DNA of 64,000 nt from Lumbricus terrestris (GCA_949752735.1 OX457052.1:33385844-33449843); one strand, 5' to 3'. Positions 22,470 to 34,850 are shown, counted from the first letter of the stretch. Notes: generated from the letters alone by a model not told the origin. Numbers and translations: made by a program.

Positions 22470-22950
22470 AGGTCATAGCGGATGAACCATTCTGCTTCAG
22501 TAAAGATAAGAAAATTAATAGTTTTCTTCACGAGAAACACATTCTGATATGAATTCAATTTCTAATGCTCTGGAGAGATAACAACTCGTATCAACCCGTT
22601 TAAGACTAAATCCTTCCGACTATAAAATTCCAAGACAAAGGAGGCGGAATAGAATCTTTGGTGCTGGGAGACAAGAAACGAGCCATCAAATCATCATCGT
22701 CTTAATTAACGTTACGATCTGCGTATAACGGAATCGAGTCGTTATTCTCTAATCAACGTCCATTACTCACAAGTAATTACTATCGATTATCCAGTAAACA
22801 CTCTGCGAAAGCTTATACGGTGAAAACAATTAGCGTCGCACTAGATTTGCGATCGGACGATGATGCGTACGGCTACGAGATGAAGCCAACACCTGACCGG
22901 AAAATTGCGTTGCATATCTTGCAACGGGACAACACGAGGCTAGGTAGACA
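22470..22950. other. Spacer with no gene seen
   Basis: Unique sequence. Short (CAACAA)n at 22955-22975. Confidence 0.45.
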
Positions 22951-23039
22951 ACCGCCAACAACAACAACAACAACAGCCACAACGGCAACAGCACGACGAT
23001 TGTTAATAGCCTTTGTTTCTGGTGCATTGTCATGTGTCG

Positions 23040-23510
23040 TCTGAAAAACAAAAACAAAAATGTGGCTGTGCAGCAACACCAATTAATTCCTCGAGTGTTA
23101 TTGTTATTTTTACTAATTATTATATGCATCTATCCAGATCACCTACCACGTCACTTGACCTTGTAGTATAAGTTGACTTCACAGAAAGCAACAAACGTTT
23201 GACTGACGTTCGTGTAATAAAGTAAAATATAATGGATTTATAATTACCGTCATTAATAATATAAGCATCTTTTACGCGCTCAAGGTTAAACAGAAATACG
23301 AATCTGAGGCCATACATAGCATGTAGTAGCGATGAGCTATCGTTGGAAGTACTGCAGGTGCTCGAAAGCCAATTAAATATAATGAGTTCTTTGAAGTTCC
23401 TTAATAAGGAATGAAGATTGTTTGAGCATCGCACAAATGCTGATGATTTTCAACATCAGATCACAATAATGGTTTGACCTTCTAAATTCCGACGTCATAT
23501 AAATTGTCGT
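23040..23510. other. Spacer with no gene seen
   Basis: AT-rich sequence. A minus frame of 104 codons (23120-23434) has no recognisable motif. Confidence 0.4.
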
Positions 23511-23514
23511 TATT

Positions 23515-23600
23515 AGTACTATTATTATTATTATTATTATTGCTATTACTATTATTAATATTATCGTTATTTTATTTTATATTTTATTTTTATTTGCCCT
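23515..23600. repeat. (TTA)n and TTTTA repeat
   Basis: ATTATTATT units passing into TTTATTTTA. Confidence 0.88.
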
Positions 23601-23689
23601 GAGGTGCTTCATTCCCCCAGGTCTTCGAAATTATAAGAGTGGTGCATCTGGAGCGGCTACCCATCATCCATGTTTTTTTTATTACTATT

Positions 23690-24040
<351 letters not shown>

Positions 24041-24074
24041 GGGGGCCTACGCGTCACTGTAACCAGTAATTCGT

Positions 24075-24292
24075 GGGGCGAGGTGGTGTAGTGGATATGG
24101 TCGTTGCTTTGCAGCCGGAGGGTTGCAGGTTCTAATCCACCTCAAGGCGCCGCGTAGGGACCTTAAGCAAGTCCTTCACTCGCAATTGCTCGGGCGCTTC
24201 AGCGTGAAACTCCGATTCAGTGTCCGCGCTGTAGTCGGAGCGCTTCTGAGTAGGTATATATTGAAGGGGTGCTATATAACAAGTGCATATAA
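24075..24292 (+). mobile_element. SINE-A, full-length copy
   Basis: The tRNA-derived head has the A box GGTGGTGTAGTGG at 24082-24094 and a mutated B box, GGTTCTAATCC, at 24129-24139. The body runs through AAGCAAGTCCTTCACTCGCA and GCGTGAAACTCCGATTCAGT. The tail GTCGGAGCGCTTCTGAGTAG followed by TTGAAGGGGTGCTATATAAC matches the 3' ends of the CR1/L2-like LINEs in this window. Such SINEs are transcribed by Pol III and moved by a partner LINE; the partner here is inferred from the shared tail. Confidence 0.9.
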
Positions 24293-24309
24293 TTTCGCGG
24301 ACCACAGCT

Positions 24310-24650
24310 TCAATGGCATTGTTCCATTATAAGTGATATCGCTGAATCGTTCGATGATAGATTACAGTTTGATTATTTCTTCTGCGATATCTTGATATGG
24401 ATTCCTGCGTATAGTTGCAAGCGAATGCAAACAAAGCTTGATATGGATTGCTGTACGTTGTGGCAATGAATACAAAGTTGTTTTACTCGTCGATTGCGGT
24501 TCTTATCAACTACCAAATAGATCAAACCCGCACGAAGATTAAGCCAGTCGAGTCCATCGTCCAGTCATCACAAGAATTGTTGAATTGTTCTCTGTTTGAT
24601 GGCCAGCATACAAAATGACGTCACGCACCAAGGAGGAGAGACCACACATT
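24310..24650. other. Spacer with no gene seen
   Basis: Unique sequence separating two SINE copies. Confidence 0.45.
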
Positions 24651-24654
24651 GTTA

Positions 24655-24820
24655 GCGCGGTGGTGTAGTGGGTATGTTCGTTGCCTTGCAGCCGAAGGGT
24701 TGTAGGTTCGAACCCACCTCAAGTCGCTTCGTAGCGACCTTGGGCAAATCCTTCACTCGCGATTGCTCAGCGCATCGGCGTGAAACTCCGATTCAGTGTT
24801 CGCGCTGTAATCGAGAGCTC
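24655..24820 (+). mobile_element. SINE-A, 3' truncated copy
   Basis: A box TGGTGTAGTGG at 24661-24671 and intact B box GGTTCGAACCC at 24705-24715. The body continues to GCGCTGTAATCGAGAGCTC and stops before the LINE-like tail. Confidence 0.88.
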
Positions 24821-24829
24821 ATGAAATGA

Positions 24830-25530
24830 TTAACAGATCGCCGTAATTGAAGACGTGAAAAGCGCATAAAAAGTTCAACTGGTCATTAATGCGCATTATA
24901 CGCCATTCCCGTCTTCCGATAAAGACGAGCAAACACTTTTCATCTATCTATGAATATAATAATATTTATAATAATTTTCACGTCATGCAGTTACCCGGAC
25001 CTGAAACTTCATTCCTCTCCTTCTGCATTCCACTCTTTCATCAACAGTTCCAGCATCGCAGACACACCCAAAGAATCTCTCGACACGCTTGCTTGATTCT
25101 CGCTGCCAATATGAATGATGGTAATAATATTTATTTACGCTCTTCAATGCCGTGCGGTTTCCGTGTTTTATTCCTCGTTTGGACGCGGCAGCTGCGACGG
25201 ATGCGTCGGCCATTGTTCTAGTGAACTAGATTGACAATAAATTCTGGCGCGTATTGATCTGTCCTTCGAAGGTGTGAGGTCCTATCAAAAATTCATGGAT
25301 ACCCGTCATTTATGGACTAGAGAGACGAAGATAAACTGCAGAGATGTCTAGGAGTCAAGCGTAATTCTATGATATTTAGAGTCTTGCCATAGGAAAATGC
25401 AGGAAAGCAGATGGGTGTAGGTAGGCGGAGGGACAAAGCAGACGAAACTTTGAAAAGGCAGGCGGACAGAAAAGAGAGATGAGGGTGGAGAAAGACAGAC
25501 AGACGACGGTCATTTAGAGCGCAGATATTT
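24830..25530. other. Spacer; 110-codon frame not supported
   Basis: A plus frame at 24889-25221 is open but shows no domain, splice context or homology I recognise. Otherwise unique sequence. Confidence 0.4.
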
Positions 25531-25535
25531 TTAAA

Positions 25536-25538
25536 GAT

Positions 25539-25570
<32 letters not shown>

Positions 25571-25765
25571 GAGATGACACATATATATATATATATATAT
25601 ATATATGGATAGAATATAGATATATAGATCGATAGAAAGAAAGAAAGATAGATAGACAGACAGACAGACAGTCAGACAGACAGTTAGACTGATAGACAGA
25701 TAGACAGATGGATAGATAGATAGAAAGACAGACACAGAGAGAGAGAAAGAGAGAGAGAGAGAATT
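25536..25765. repeat. (TA)n, GATA, GACA and GA composite
   Basis: Two (TA)n runs at 25539-25565 and 25580-25605, then AGAAAGA, (GATA)n, (GACA)n and (GA)n to 25762. Confidence 0.92.
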
Positions 25766-25789
25766 AGGAGAGAGAAGCACTGACTGGAT

Positions 25790-26440
25790 GAAACAAAGAC
25801 CGACTTTCCTGTTCAATTTCACAGCGTCGGTCATTTTTAGATTATAGTCCTTCACCGCTCGATGCAGATGCTCGCCCAACACTAGACCTATAGCGCAACA
25901 TCCGGGCTTTATAATTATCCTCAAACCCCCTCCCCCAATACCACTTTCCACCCGAGGAATTGGTCTCCGTCCCTGACAGCTTGACCTCCGCCAACTTCCT
26001 TCGCCATTAATCGCGTCCAGAAACAAAGTTATCCTGGCACTTACGCCCAAGAGGATACGACGAGTCGGCGGTAAACCAGGAAAGAGACCCGTTTGCAATG
26101 CACTTGATGACCTCGCGACGCAGAGAAAAAGGCGCCACAGAAACTGTCATAATCGATTGGTCACGCAATCAGTTTGCTCGTTGGTGAAGCCGTAAAAGTT
26201 GGAATCATAATTTTTATCATAGGACGGACTGAAGTGTGGACGCACGCGAGGTCGAACCATAGAGTCCCTGCTGCTGCAGTGCTCGAGATTTTGCATCCTC
26301 ACTGCAGCCATAAACACCTTAGATTGAGAGACATAAAGTCGATCTGTTATTAAAGGTCAACTCCGTACACAATATATTATGGCTCATCTTAACACACTTG
26401 TGAGGTCTCTATCGAAGGCGCTGAACGAATGGCATGCAGT
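25790..26440. other. Spacer with no gene seen
   Basis: Unique sequence, including the outer part of a minus frame that starts at 26098. No domain recognised. Confidence 0.4.
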
Positions 26441-26598
26441 TGCATATACATTAGGGTGGAGTGAAAAAGTGGAAAATTTCATCAAAATTCTCGAACTTGA
26501 AAGGCCTAGTGGTAATTCGTTGCCTTTTGGTATAGTAAGTTTTCATGCCAAATATTTCTTTAATATTCGTCCTCTAAGTTTTGCCCCCAAGGGATTTA

Positions 26599-26631
26599 AA
26601 ATTTGACAATTGACCCAAAATTGTCAAATTT
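26599..26631. repeat. Perfect 13-bp inverted repeat
   Basis: AAATTTGACAATT and its inverse flank a 7-bp loop, just inside the left TIR of element 2. It could be a subterminal structure or a chance AT-rich hairpin. Confidence 0.7.
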
Positions 26632-26902
26632 GCTCGAATTTCAATTAATTTGCAAAATGTATCACACTAATTCTAAAAGCATTCAAGCATTTAATTATGG
26701 CACAGCTAATTATCCTGCAAAATTAAATTAATTTTTTTTATTACGTAACATGTAACAAAATAGAGTAAAAATTAGGGCAAAATAGACATTTAATACACAA
26801 TTTGACACATTTTAAAAGCAAGCGACAGATATTATTATAACACTACTTGAAATGTTTCATAATTGCAGGACATGGTCAAATGTATAAATATTGCGTTAAA
26901 AT

Positions 26903-27035
26903 CATAGGCGTAGGAGGCGAGGGTCCAGAGGGGCAAATGCCCCCCAAATTTCGGGCCAAAAATTTTCAAAGTACAGTTTTTGGGCAAAAGTCTAATCTTT
27001 GCCACCCCACTGCGGAAATGTCCCCTACGCCTATG
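26903..27035. mobile_element. 133-bp hAT-like MITE nested in TIR element 2
   Basis: TIRs CATAGGCGTAGG and CCTACGCCTATG with a perfect 8-bp duplication GTTAAAAT at 26895-26902 and 27036-27043. No coding. It inserted after element 2 did. Confidence 0.9.
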
Positions 27036-27400
27036 GTTAAAATGATAATTCGGTGTTGTAAAAATTATTAGTACCTATCTTGTTCTGTTGCATCCAAAAA
27101 ATCAGAAAATATATAGGCTAAACGAAAGGTACAATAGAGAAACAGGTTATGCAAACACCTATAGAGCGATGATGGCGAAACTGAAATGACAGCAGAAAAT
27201 ACGTCAGTAGCTAGACCTTCCTTACCCTGATATCAAAACAAATATCTCTGACAACGAAACACCTACGAATAATGAAGTTGTTGACGAAATGGTAATTAAC
27301 TCTACCCTCAATCCACCAGATGAAACAGAATCCCCTCTGTACAGATGCGTAGAAAGTTGCCAGCATTTGCAAGAGCTTGTGATAGATATGCAATTTCGTA

Positions 27401-28914
27401 TTGGTCTGCGGCATCACTGGTTTCAGCTGTTTTATACAAGACCTTGGACTTATTTCAAAAGCTGATTCTTCCAAGATCATCGACAAGAGTAAAGTGAGAA
27501 GAGAAAGAGAGAGGAAAAGGCAACGACTCCTATCTAATGCGATACCTAACGTTCTTCAAGGTTTATATTTTGACGGTCGGAAAGACAGAACCCTAACACA
27601 ATCAAAGAAGGGCAAAAAATGCTACCGAAGGGTAAAACTGGAAGAACATAGGCCTATAACTTTGGTACAACAGCCTGAGTCTCTATATTTTGGTCACGTA
27701 ACACCGAAATCCGGTTCAGCAGTAAGACCTAAGCATCAAGCACAGCATTGTCACCTTTCTCGCAGAAAATCACGAGGATACAGAAACAATCGTCGCTGTC
27801 GGATGTGATGGCACTAATGTAAATACTGGTAGTCTGGTAGAACTTACAGGCGTCATCACATTCATCAGATTCTTGGAGTGGGAATTCGCAAAACCTTTGC
27901 AGTGGTTTGTCTGCCAGTTGCATTCGAATGGATTGCCATTGCAACATCTGCTTGAACGTCTGGATGGTGTTACAGCAGGTCCACGAGCATTTACCGGGCC
28001 AATCGGCAAGTCCATGGCAAACTGTGAACAACTACTGGTTACTTTGTTTGTGAAAATACATGTAGAGTCTGATTTTCCGGAAGTTACAGCAACTGATCCT
28101 AGCAATGATCAGAAGTATTTGCTTGACATTTGTAAAGCAGTAATAAAGAGACATTGTTCCAATTCTCTGGCCAGACGTGATCCGGGTGCGATGTCGCACT
28201 CCAGATGGTTAACCACAGCTAATCGAATTCTGCGTCTTTATATTGCAAGTGACAATCTGAAGACATTGGCGACATACTATGTCATAAGAGTGTATGCTCC
28301 GATGTGGTTTCACATCAAAATGAATCCCTCATGCAAATACGGTTCAATGCACCTTTGGCGTACGATCTCCAGATCGCGATAACTACCGGATGTCATTAAG
28401 GCTGTTATCGACCCCGTAATACAAGGAAATGGATATTTCGGACATCCTGAAAGCATTCTCCTGTTGATGATAATTGACACTCGGAAAGATATCCGTGCTC
28501 TAGGGCTACGCAGAATCCTACGGTCGAGAAACGAATGTCAACCGGGAAAGAGTAGCCCTAGGCTATACGACAATTTGCTATTCCAAAACTTAACTTCGCT
28601 GCAAATGATTACATCGATCTGATTGAATGGCAAACGATAAGAGTAACTGAACCACCAGTCACTTCCACGCTTTCCAAAGTGGACCTTGAAAGATTCATTG
28701 CCAGTGAATGCGCGCCTATTCTAGATTTCCCAAAATTTCCATGCCACACACAATCAGTGGAACGGTGTGTTAAACTTGTCACTGAGACATCTGCTGCTGT
28801 TGTAGGACACACACGTAGACATGGCTTCATCCTCACAAGGCTGGAATCTCGGGAACTAATGCCATTCTTCAATTCCAAATCAGAATACCGTTCCGAAAAA
28901 TATAGAGAATAATA
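27401..28914 (+). pseudogene. Near full-length hAT-like transposase, broken
   Basis: Three segments in different frames align in order. Segment one (27401 to about 27725) reads DLGLISKADSSKIIDKSKV, then LYFDGRKDRTLT and SLYFGHVTPKSGSAV. Segment two (about 27740-28540) reads VGCDGTNVNTG, then WFVCQLHSNGLPLQHLLERL, GPIGKSMANCE and SHSRWLTTANRILRLYI, with one stop at 28380-28382 and open frame again after it. Segment three (about 28600-28914) reads YIDLIEWQTIRVTEPPVTS, then FPCHTQSVERCVKLVTE. The D of CDGTN, the C-x-x-H of CQLH and the late ER of SVER fit hAT-type transposases. At least two frameshifts and one stop prevent expression. Closest relatives should be uncharacterised proteins of cnidarians and arthropods. 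Confidence 0.78.
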
Positions 28915-29301
28915 ACATCTGTTCAAACACACTTTTCTGTCATTATTGACTGAAATCCACAACTTTTGGGATCGCTTATTATATGCTTAGTGGTCTCTTG
29001 ATGTCACTGATTTGCAGTCATCTTGTTAGTTTTATGTTGCCTATTCATTGAAAAGGCGAAATTAAATGCTTTGGCACTAATATGATCAAATTTTCTCATT
29101 TTTAAAATAAATTGAAATTTTGATAAATTTTCCCATTTTTTCGTGATTTTCATATTTTAAAATCCGTTGGGGGCAAATCTTGCAGAAGGAATTTTTAAAA
29201 ACCATTTGGCATGATTACTAACTATGCCAAAAGGCAACGAATTACCACTAGGCCTTCGAATTCTGAGAGTTTTTATTTTTTCACTCCACCCTAATATACA
29301 T

Positions 29302-29395
29302 GCATACATACATACATACATACATACATACATACATACATACATACATACATACATACATACACACACACATACATACATACATACATACATAC

Positions 29396-29426
<31 letters not shown>

Positions 29427-29660
29427 CATACATACATACATACATACATACATACATACATACATACATACATACATACATACATACATACATACATACA
29501 TACATACATACATACATACATACATACATACATACATACATACATACATACATACATGCATACATACATACATACATACACACATACATACATACATACA
29601 TACATACATACATACATACATACAAACATACATAATACATACATACATACATACATACAT
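29302..29660. repeat. (ACAT)n array between TIR elements 2 and 3
   Basis: About 360 bp of ACAT with rare CACA and CTTA variants. It abuts both elements through their target duplications. Confidence 0.97.
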
Positions 29661-31808
29661 TAGGGTGGTCGTTAAAAATAAAAGTTTGAATTGACTGTTC
29701 TCCAAGGCGCCGTTTGGTTCCATTCTCCCCAGAAACATCACACAAAAAGTTGTAAGAGAAAATAAAAATATTTAGGACTAGCACAACGCCATCAAAGTTT
29801 TACCCTTATAATAGCAAGACTTCTAATGCTCAAAAGTAGCTATATGGCTGTAGTCAACCAGGAATCTTCAAACCAGGAATCAATTCAACAACCTGTAGTT
29901 GGTCCACACTTAAACATGATGATGCTACTGTTATCGTAATCATAATCATCAATTTATATAACGCCACTTCAAGAAAAATTTCTCAAAGGCTAGAAAACCT
30001 GTATAACACACCGCGTCACAGATAACATCCATCATAGCTTATTTCTTCACGAATAGTACCTGTTTTACCTTGTTTTGATTGATTATAATAGCTTATTGTT
30101 TTTAGACTGTTACAGTAAGGGAACAGTAATAGGATATAATTATTATGGATAAATATAAAATTTGTGCGGTTTCATCTGTGTCCTACATAATTAATTTATT
30201 CTGCAAAATCACCAAAATTCTTAATGAGGTCTGATTTCTGAGAAATATTATTTTCTACCGTCATTGTTCAAAATGTTCATGGGGTTACTGGGTACAAGGA
30301 ACTGGTGTAATATTAAAAAGTAGAAATCCATCATTTTTAGATGCGAATTTTTATCTCAAATTTAGGCTAAAATGTTTTCAACCTGAGGCATTATTACACT
30401 GTCTCACAATTCAAATTGCATTTGGCCTTTGCATGGGTTTGAGCTATGTTGTAGTTTTCACGATTCACTTCCCTCAAAGTGAAATCTCTGGCATGTTGCC
30501 CAAGAAAGGTGCTCACTGCTCATCTGCCACCAAGAGTGTAGCAATGGGTGTTGTCTTGAGGGTGCTATACCTATACCCTTGAATTGGTTGGTCGTCTGAG
30601 ATGTCCTAGTGGCCACTGTAATTTCAGCTGGATCCATTGCTGAGCATGAAGTAGAGATTTTGCGTTGCATATAGCTTACGTGTTTCACACCATTGCCTTT
30701 CATGCTAATTTATAATAGGTAGTGAATTTGCAAGAGCTAATAAAGGGAGTGTAATTTGAGTCCACTCTTGACAGCACTTTCTGTATCAATTGTTTGACTC
30801 TGTGTTCATGTTTTCAACTCTAGAAGCTTATACTTTTAATGGGATAACTTCTATATTATGAAATAGACAACAATGTGAGTAGGCTTCACCACTCACCAGG
30901 CACTCAATATTATGATGCTCTCTTTGGAAGTTGTTTAAAAGCTGCTCCTTGATTCTTATGTGGTAGATCTAATAATCTATAAAAATTATGATAATTTCAA
31001 CATCTATTTTAATTCATTTGTTTACAGCAGCTTTTTGATAAATTTTATCTGTGATGCGCTGTGGCATTCTGCTCTGATTGCCACAATAAACGAAAATACA
31101 TGTGTCATCAGTAGTTTTCTCTAGTTCAACTATTATTGAGGTCCTTGTCCGTATTATATCAGAATTTATGTCAAAGTTAAGCATGTAATAAAGAGCCTTT
31201 AGTGTAACAAAGGATTCCTGTAGATAGAAATCAGGCCTATCAAAAGAACATAGCAAGGCTTTCTAGTAAAAGTTTATGGTCATCGATCTCAGGGACTCAC
31301 GAGTCAAATACTACTGTGATGGTCAATTGTTCATAAAAATATATAACAAACCATAATCATCATTGTAGAAGTCAGCATAGGCGCAACCACCCTATGGGAC
31401 CCACGGGACGCATCCCCCCAACTTTTGAGTGGTCCTCTAGCTTTATTATTATTATGGTCCCCCCCAACTTTTAGGACGTGATTCATTATGGTTCCCCCAA
31501 CTTTTAGGACGTGACTGCACCTATGGAAGTCAGGCATACTTGTCAGTCGTGCTTGAGTAAAAGAAAGCAGCATTTCTGTTAAAACTATCCATAGCTCCAA
31601 AAATGTAGCTAAATTATCATTACGCTCAAAAAGACGAAGATATTTCGTAAAATCCAAAACTTCAAACACGTTGTGCTAGTCCTAAATATTTTTCTATCGG
31701 GATAATTTTTGGGCTGCATCAGTCTTTTACCAAGTGGCACCAAATGGTGGGTTGGAGAAAGAATAAAAATGAAGTTGAAAATTTGCCATTACAGATGCGA
31801 CCACCCTA
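29661..31808. mobile_element. TIR element 3, TAGGGTGG group
   Basis: The ends are TAGGGTGGTCG in inverted orientation, with inner blocks ATATTTAGGACTAGCACAAC repeated inversely at about 29767 and 31671-31690. This gives TIRs of about 130-145 bp. The flanking 8-bp sequence ACATACAT is present on both sides but is also the array unit, so the TSD is consistent rather than proven. I recognise no transposase; the interior holds a LINE-tail-like segment at 29945-29995 and a MITE at 31376-31525. Confidence 0.85.
31376..31525. mobile_element. 150-bp hAT-like MITE nested in TIR element 3
   Basis: TIRs CATAGGCGCA and TGCACCTATG with a perfect 8-bp duplication GAAGTCAG at 31368-31375 and 31526-31533. 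The internal block CCCCCAACTTTTAGGACGTGA appears twice in part. Confidence 0.9.
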
Positions 31809-31946
31809 ACATACATACATACATACATACATACATACATACATACATACATACATACATACATACATACATACATACATACATACATACATACATACAT
31901 ACATACATACATACATACATACATACATACATACATACATACATAC
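31809..31946. repeat. (ACAT)n array right of TIR element 3
   Basis: Pure ACAT for about 135 bp, ending in ACACAAACATGCATG. It continues the 29302-29660 array if element 3 is removed. Confidence 0.96.
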
Positions 31947-31959
31947 ACACAAACATGCA

Positions 31960-33550
31960 TGTCTCTAATTTCACGACTTATAGACAGACTTACGCAGATA
32001 AACAGACAGACAGACTGAAACACACAATGACAGACACAGAGACAGACGCATCGAGAAAAGTCATTGAAGCGTGTTGTCTTTCTTATCATCTACTCTATCG
32101 GAATTGACGTTGAAATCAGTCGACCAGAAAAAACCCGGAAGAACCGTTTAATGATTTCGTCGTCGTTGATCTAAGATGACAAAGTCACGTGACTTTTCGA
32201 TGCCATAGATGCCAAAAACGAAGAGAAATCGATCTCGAGAACAAAGACATCTAAGATCAGTCGACCCTGTCATTCGTCTAAAGGGGAGGGGAGGGGTAAA
32301 TGAACGGCGGAGAAGTGTCTATGATATCATCTGATCTTACTGTCCTTATCGCAAAAATAAACACCTTTATAATATTGTTCATGTATCGTATTTATTGATA
32401 ATTTGAAGAGCGTATTTCTCAGCATGGAATGTTAAAAATCGCCTTCAGCACAGATATGCGCATAAGTTTATGTCAACCACCCGCTAGACAGAGGTCTACC
32501 AGAACCACCCCACCTAACCCCACACATGACCCCTGGGGCGGGGTAGGGATGAGAGCTGAAATTTCCTGGCAACGTCGGGTACCCATGCAAGCAAGTACGC
32601 GATAAATTCATATCGCTGCGTAGTGTAAATAAACGTTGTGTCATCATGCCATGCATTCAACAATCAGTTTCAGATTAATGCAGAAGCAACATGGGTCCAT
32701 CTCGTGCAGTTGAAACCATCATCCACTGATGATGCCAGCCATTGTGTTTACACGGTTTCCCTTTGACACAGTATATTCCGTCTGCTTGCTTTTCATATTA
32801 CCTGTCCATCACCAGAACCACGATGGCAGATTTGTCTAGTTGTGTAACTTGTGTTGCACGCTTAAGAGTGTGGTCGATTTGTAGAGTGAAATCAAGTAGA
32901 GCTGATGGCGTTTGTCACGAAAGAAGAAAAACGGTTTAAGAAACGTTATGCGTGTGATGCCAGTGGCATGTCTCGTCAATGTCTTTTCTTTGAAGATGAA
33001 GATGATGCACTCGCTATTACACAAGTCTTGCTTGGAAAGAACGCTCTATCAGCGTCGATACAGCGTGGCAAAACGGAACGTGGGTGTCTATAATTGTCTG
33101 AGCCTTAAGAATAGAACACATTTATATGATCCTTTCAGGTTAAGTGTGCGAGATTACATGTAGAATAAGTGCGTGTTAGAATAAATTGTGTGTATTATGT
33201 TCATACTCTTGTAGGCTATTCAAAATTAATAGCCTTGATATTGATAGATGATCATTATTATTACTATTTTAAAAAGAAACAGGGTACCAGCCTAGCTGCA
33301 CGTCACTGTGAAGTCACTTAGCAAGATGACAATCAAGTTGGCAAATAAGGAATCTGTCAGAGTCATAATTTTGCTATTAAAGCAATGAAATTCAACTTTA
33401 TAAAAAAATGAAAATGGCCAAAGTGCCAATGACAGACAAAATGTATATTATGCAGACACCTCTTGAGCAAGATCCTGAAGATATAAGGCCATGAGCAACG
33501 TTTGCTTTGATAAACGGCGAGAGCGCAAAAATTACGAGTTAATTAAGCTG
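31960..33550. other. Spacer; small frames not supported
   Basis: About 1.6 kb without a recognised feature apart from a short GACA patch near 32000. A 62-codon plus frame at 32905-33093 with an acidic patch overlaps two others. Without splice or homology support I do not call it. Confidence 0.4.
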
Positions 33551-34627
33551 AGATTTAAGAGATTTGCCGTAAATGAACGGAGATCGTCTCAATGCGATTG
33601 TTCTGGTTTTATTGAAAAAGCCAATGGCCACAATTCTCCGGATTTGAACCGGATGGATTGGTAATCAATAATTGTGCAAAGCTATGCTGGAGAAATATCA
33701 CAATCTGCAACCAAAACGAAGAGCCAGAGGCGGATCCAGGGGGGGGGGGCAAAATGGCCATGCCCCCATAAAAAATTGCATGGACGTGCCCCCCCATTTG
33801 GTTTCAAGAAGCCATTAATATAATGCAACGGGAGAGAAAATAGGATGCCAGGGCCCCCCACTAAAGAAATCGCACGAGACGTGGCCTCCCCCATTCGATT
33901 TAGCATACCACCGATTACGACACGACCGACTAAAAAAAGGTCAGAAACTTTTTCGGCGGATGAATGGAAGGGGCAACGGACAATTTTGGCGAACGAGTAA
34001 AAAAAAGGCCATCAACTTTTTGGCGGAAGAATTGTTAGGTTTTTTCCGGAAAATCGGGGCGAACGACCAACAATTTTTTTTCTCGGCGACGAAAATCACA
34101 CCAAATTTTTCCCCTGTTCCACCAACAAGACCGACAATTTTGCCCACCCCCCTCGAAACGTTCTGTATCCGCCACTGCCAAGAGCAGTAAGAGAATTGAT
34201 GGGCGCATTGGAGTTGATATGGGAAGGTTTGCCTTTGGTCGTTGGAACGAGTCAACAGGGCCATCAAGAACTTTGCAAAGAGACTCAAAAAGAAGTTTTG
34301 ACACTGGTCGTGGGCACATTGAAAACAAGTATAGTGAATCACTATCAAGCTAATTTCCAAACAGTTATTTCAGATATGACTTGATAAGATCACGTTTTTG
34401 TTACTTTTTGTTGCGTTACGTTTTTGAATCGTCAAAAAACGATGGGTGGCCTCACTAAAAGTGGCATAACTTTGTTCTGTTTGAAATATATTGATGAATT
34501 CTGGCCATCATGTGTAGGCCTAAATATGAAATTGTCTATAGGCCTGCAAAATTTCATTTCGAAATTCTTACTTTTGGACATGATATTGGCAAAAAACCTA
34601 GGATGTCTTTATTTTGGTCCACCCTGT
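33550..34627 (+). pseudogene. Tc1/mariner transposase 3' part, interrupted by MITE
   Basis: The frame from about 33560 reads VNERRSSQCDCSGFIEKA then NGHNSPDLNRMDW. SPDLN-x-x-D is the block around the third catalytic acidic residue of Tc1/mariner transposases. After a stop, YAGEISQSATKTK runs to the MITE at 33725-34177. Homology resumes at VRELMGALELIWEGLP (about 34186) and FAKRLKK in a shifted frame, the usual C-terminal region. A TIR-like end, TATTTTGGTCCACCCTGTA, lies at 34610-34628 beside TA. The N-terminal two thirds and left TIR are missing or unrecognisable. Confidence 0.75.
33725..34177. mobile_element. 453-bp hAT-like MITE nested in mariner remnant
   Basis: TIRs CAGAGGCGGATCCAGG and inverse-like TGTATCCGCCACTG. 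Target duplications are CGAAGAGC (33717-33724) and CCAAGAGC (34178-34185), one mismatch. The interior holds, on the minus strand, the GACCTTTTTTTAGTC and CCGCCAAAAAGTTGATGGCC modules shared with other MITEs here. Confidence 0.87.
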
Positions 34628-34639
34628 ATATGTGTGTGT

Positions 34640-34715
34640 CTGCGTTGTTTGTTTGTGTGTGTGTGTGTGCGCGCGTGCGTGTGCTTGCGTGCGTGTCACG
34701 GTGTGTGTGTGATCG
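34640..34715. repeat. (TG)n-rich microsatellite
   Basis: TGTGTG/TGCGTG units just outside the mariner right end. Confidence 0.85.
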
Positions 34716-34771
34716 ATTGCGTGCTGATCTGTCAATCAACTGTCAACCGTTATACGACAGAAATTTGATTT

Positions 34772-34850
34772 CGAATTCCTGTTCCACCTGCGCTCCCTTT
34801 CCAACTCAGCCATAACGAGTACATCGATTGCACACTGACGATGAAACGGT
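34772..34850 (+). repeat. Dispersed repeat B fragment
   Basis: TTCCTGTTCCACCTGCGCTC, CAACTCAGCCATAACGAGTA and TTGCACACTG match the copy at 9440-9605. Confidence 0.5.

Larger units (their letters stand above)
26452..29293 (+). mobile_element. TIR element 2, TAGGGTGG group, with transposase remnant
   Basis: Inverted ends begin TAGGGTGGAGTGAAAAA. They share GGCCTAGTGGTAATTCGTTG, TGCCTTTTGG, CATGCCAAAT and TTTGCCCCCAA blocks, giving about 150-bp imperfect TIRs. The 8-bp duplication ATATACAT lies at 26444-26451 and 29294-29301. The right flank is an (ACAT)n array. The pre-insertion site would have been the left edge of that array. The element carries a nested MITE at 26903-27035 and a nearly complete broken transposase. 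Confidence 0.9.

Noticed and set aside
22085..22476. Cysteine- and phenylalanine-rich frames
   Set aside because: They translate the CATGCAAAA minisatellite.
24075..24150. A functional tRNA gene at the SINE heads
   Set aside because: A and B boxes are present, but the sequence does not fold as a full cloverleaf with a normal acceptor stem by eye, the B box is mutated here, and seven related copies continue into a SINE body.
32905..33093. A 62-codon frame with mixed composition
   Set aside because: Overlaps two other open frames of similar size, with no splice or homology support.
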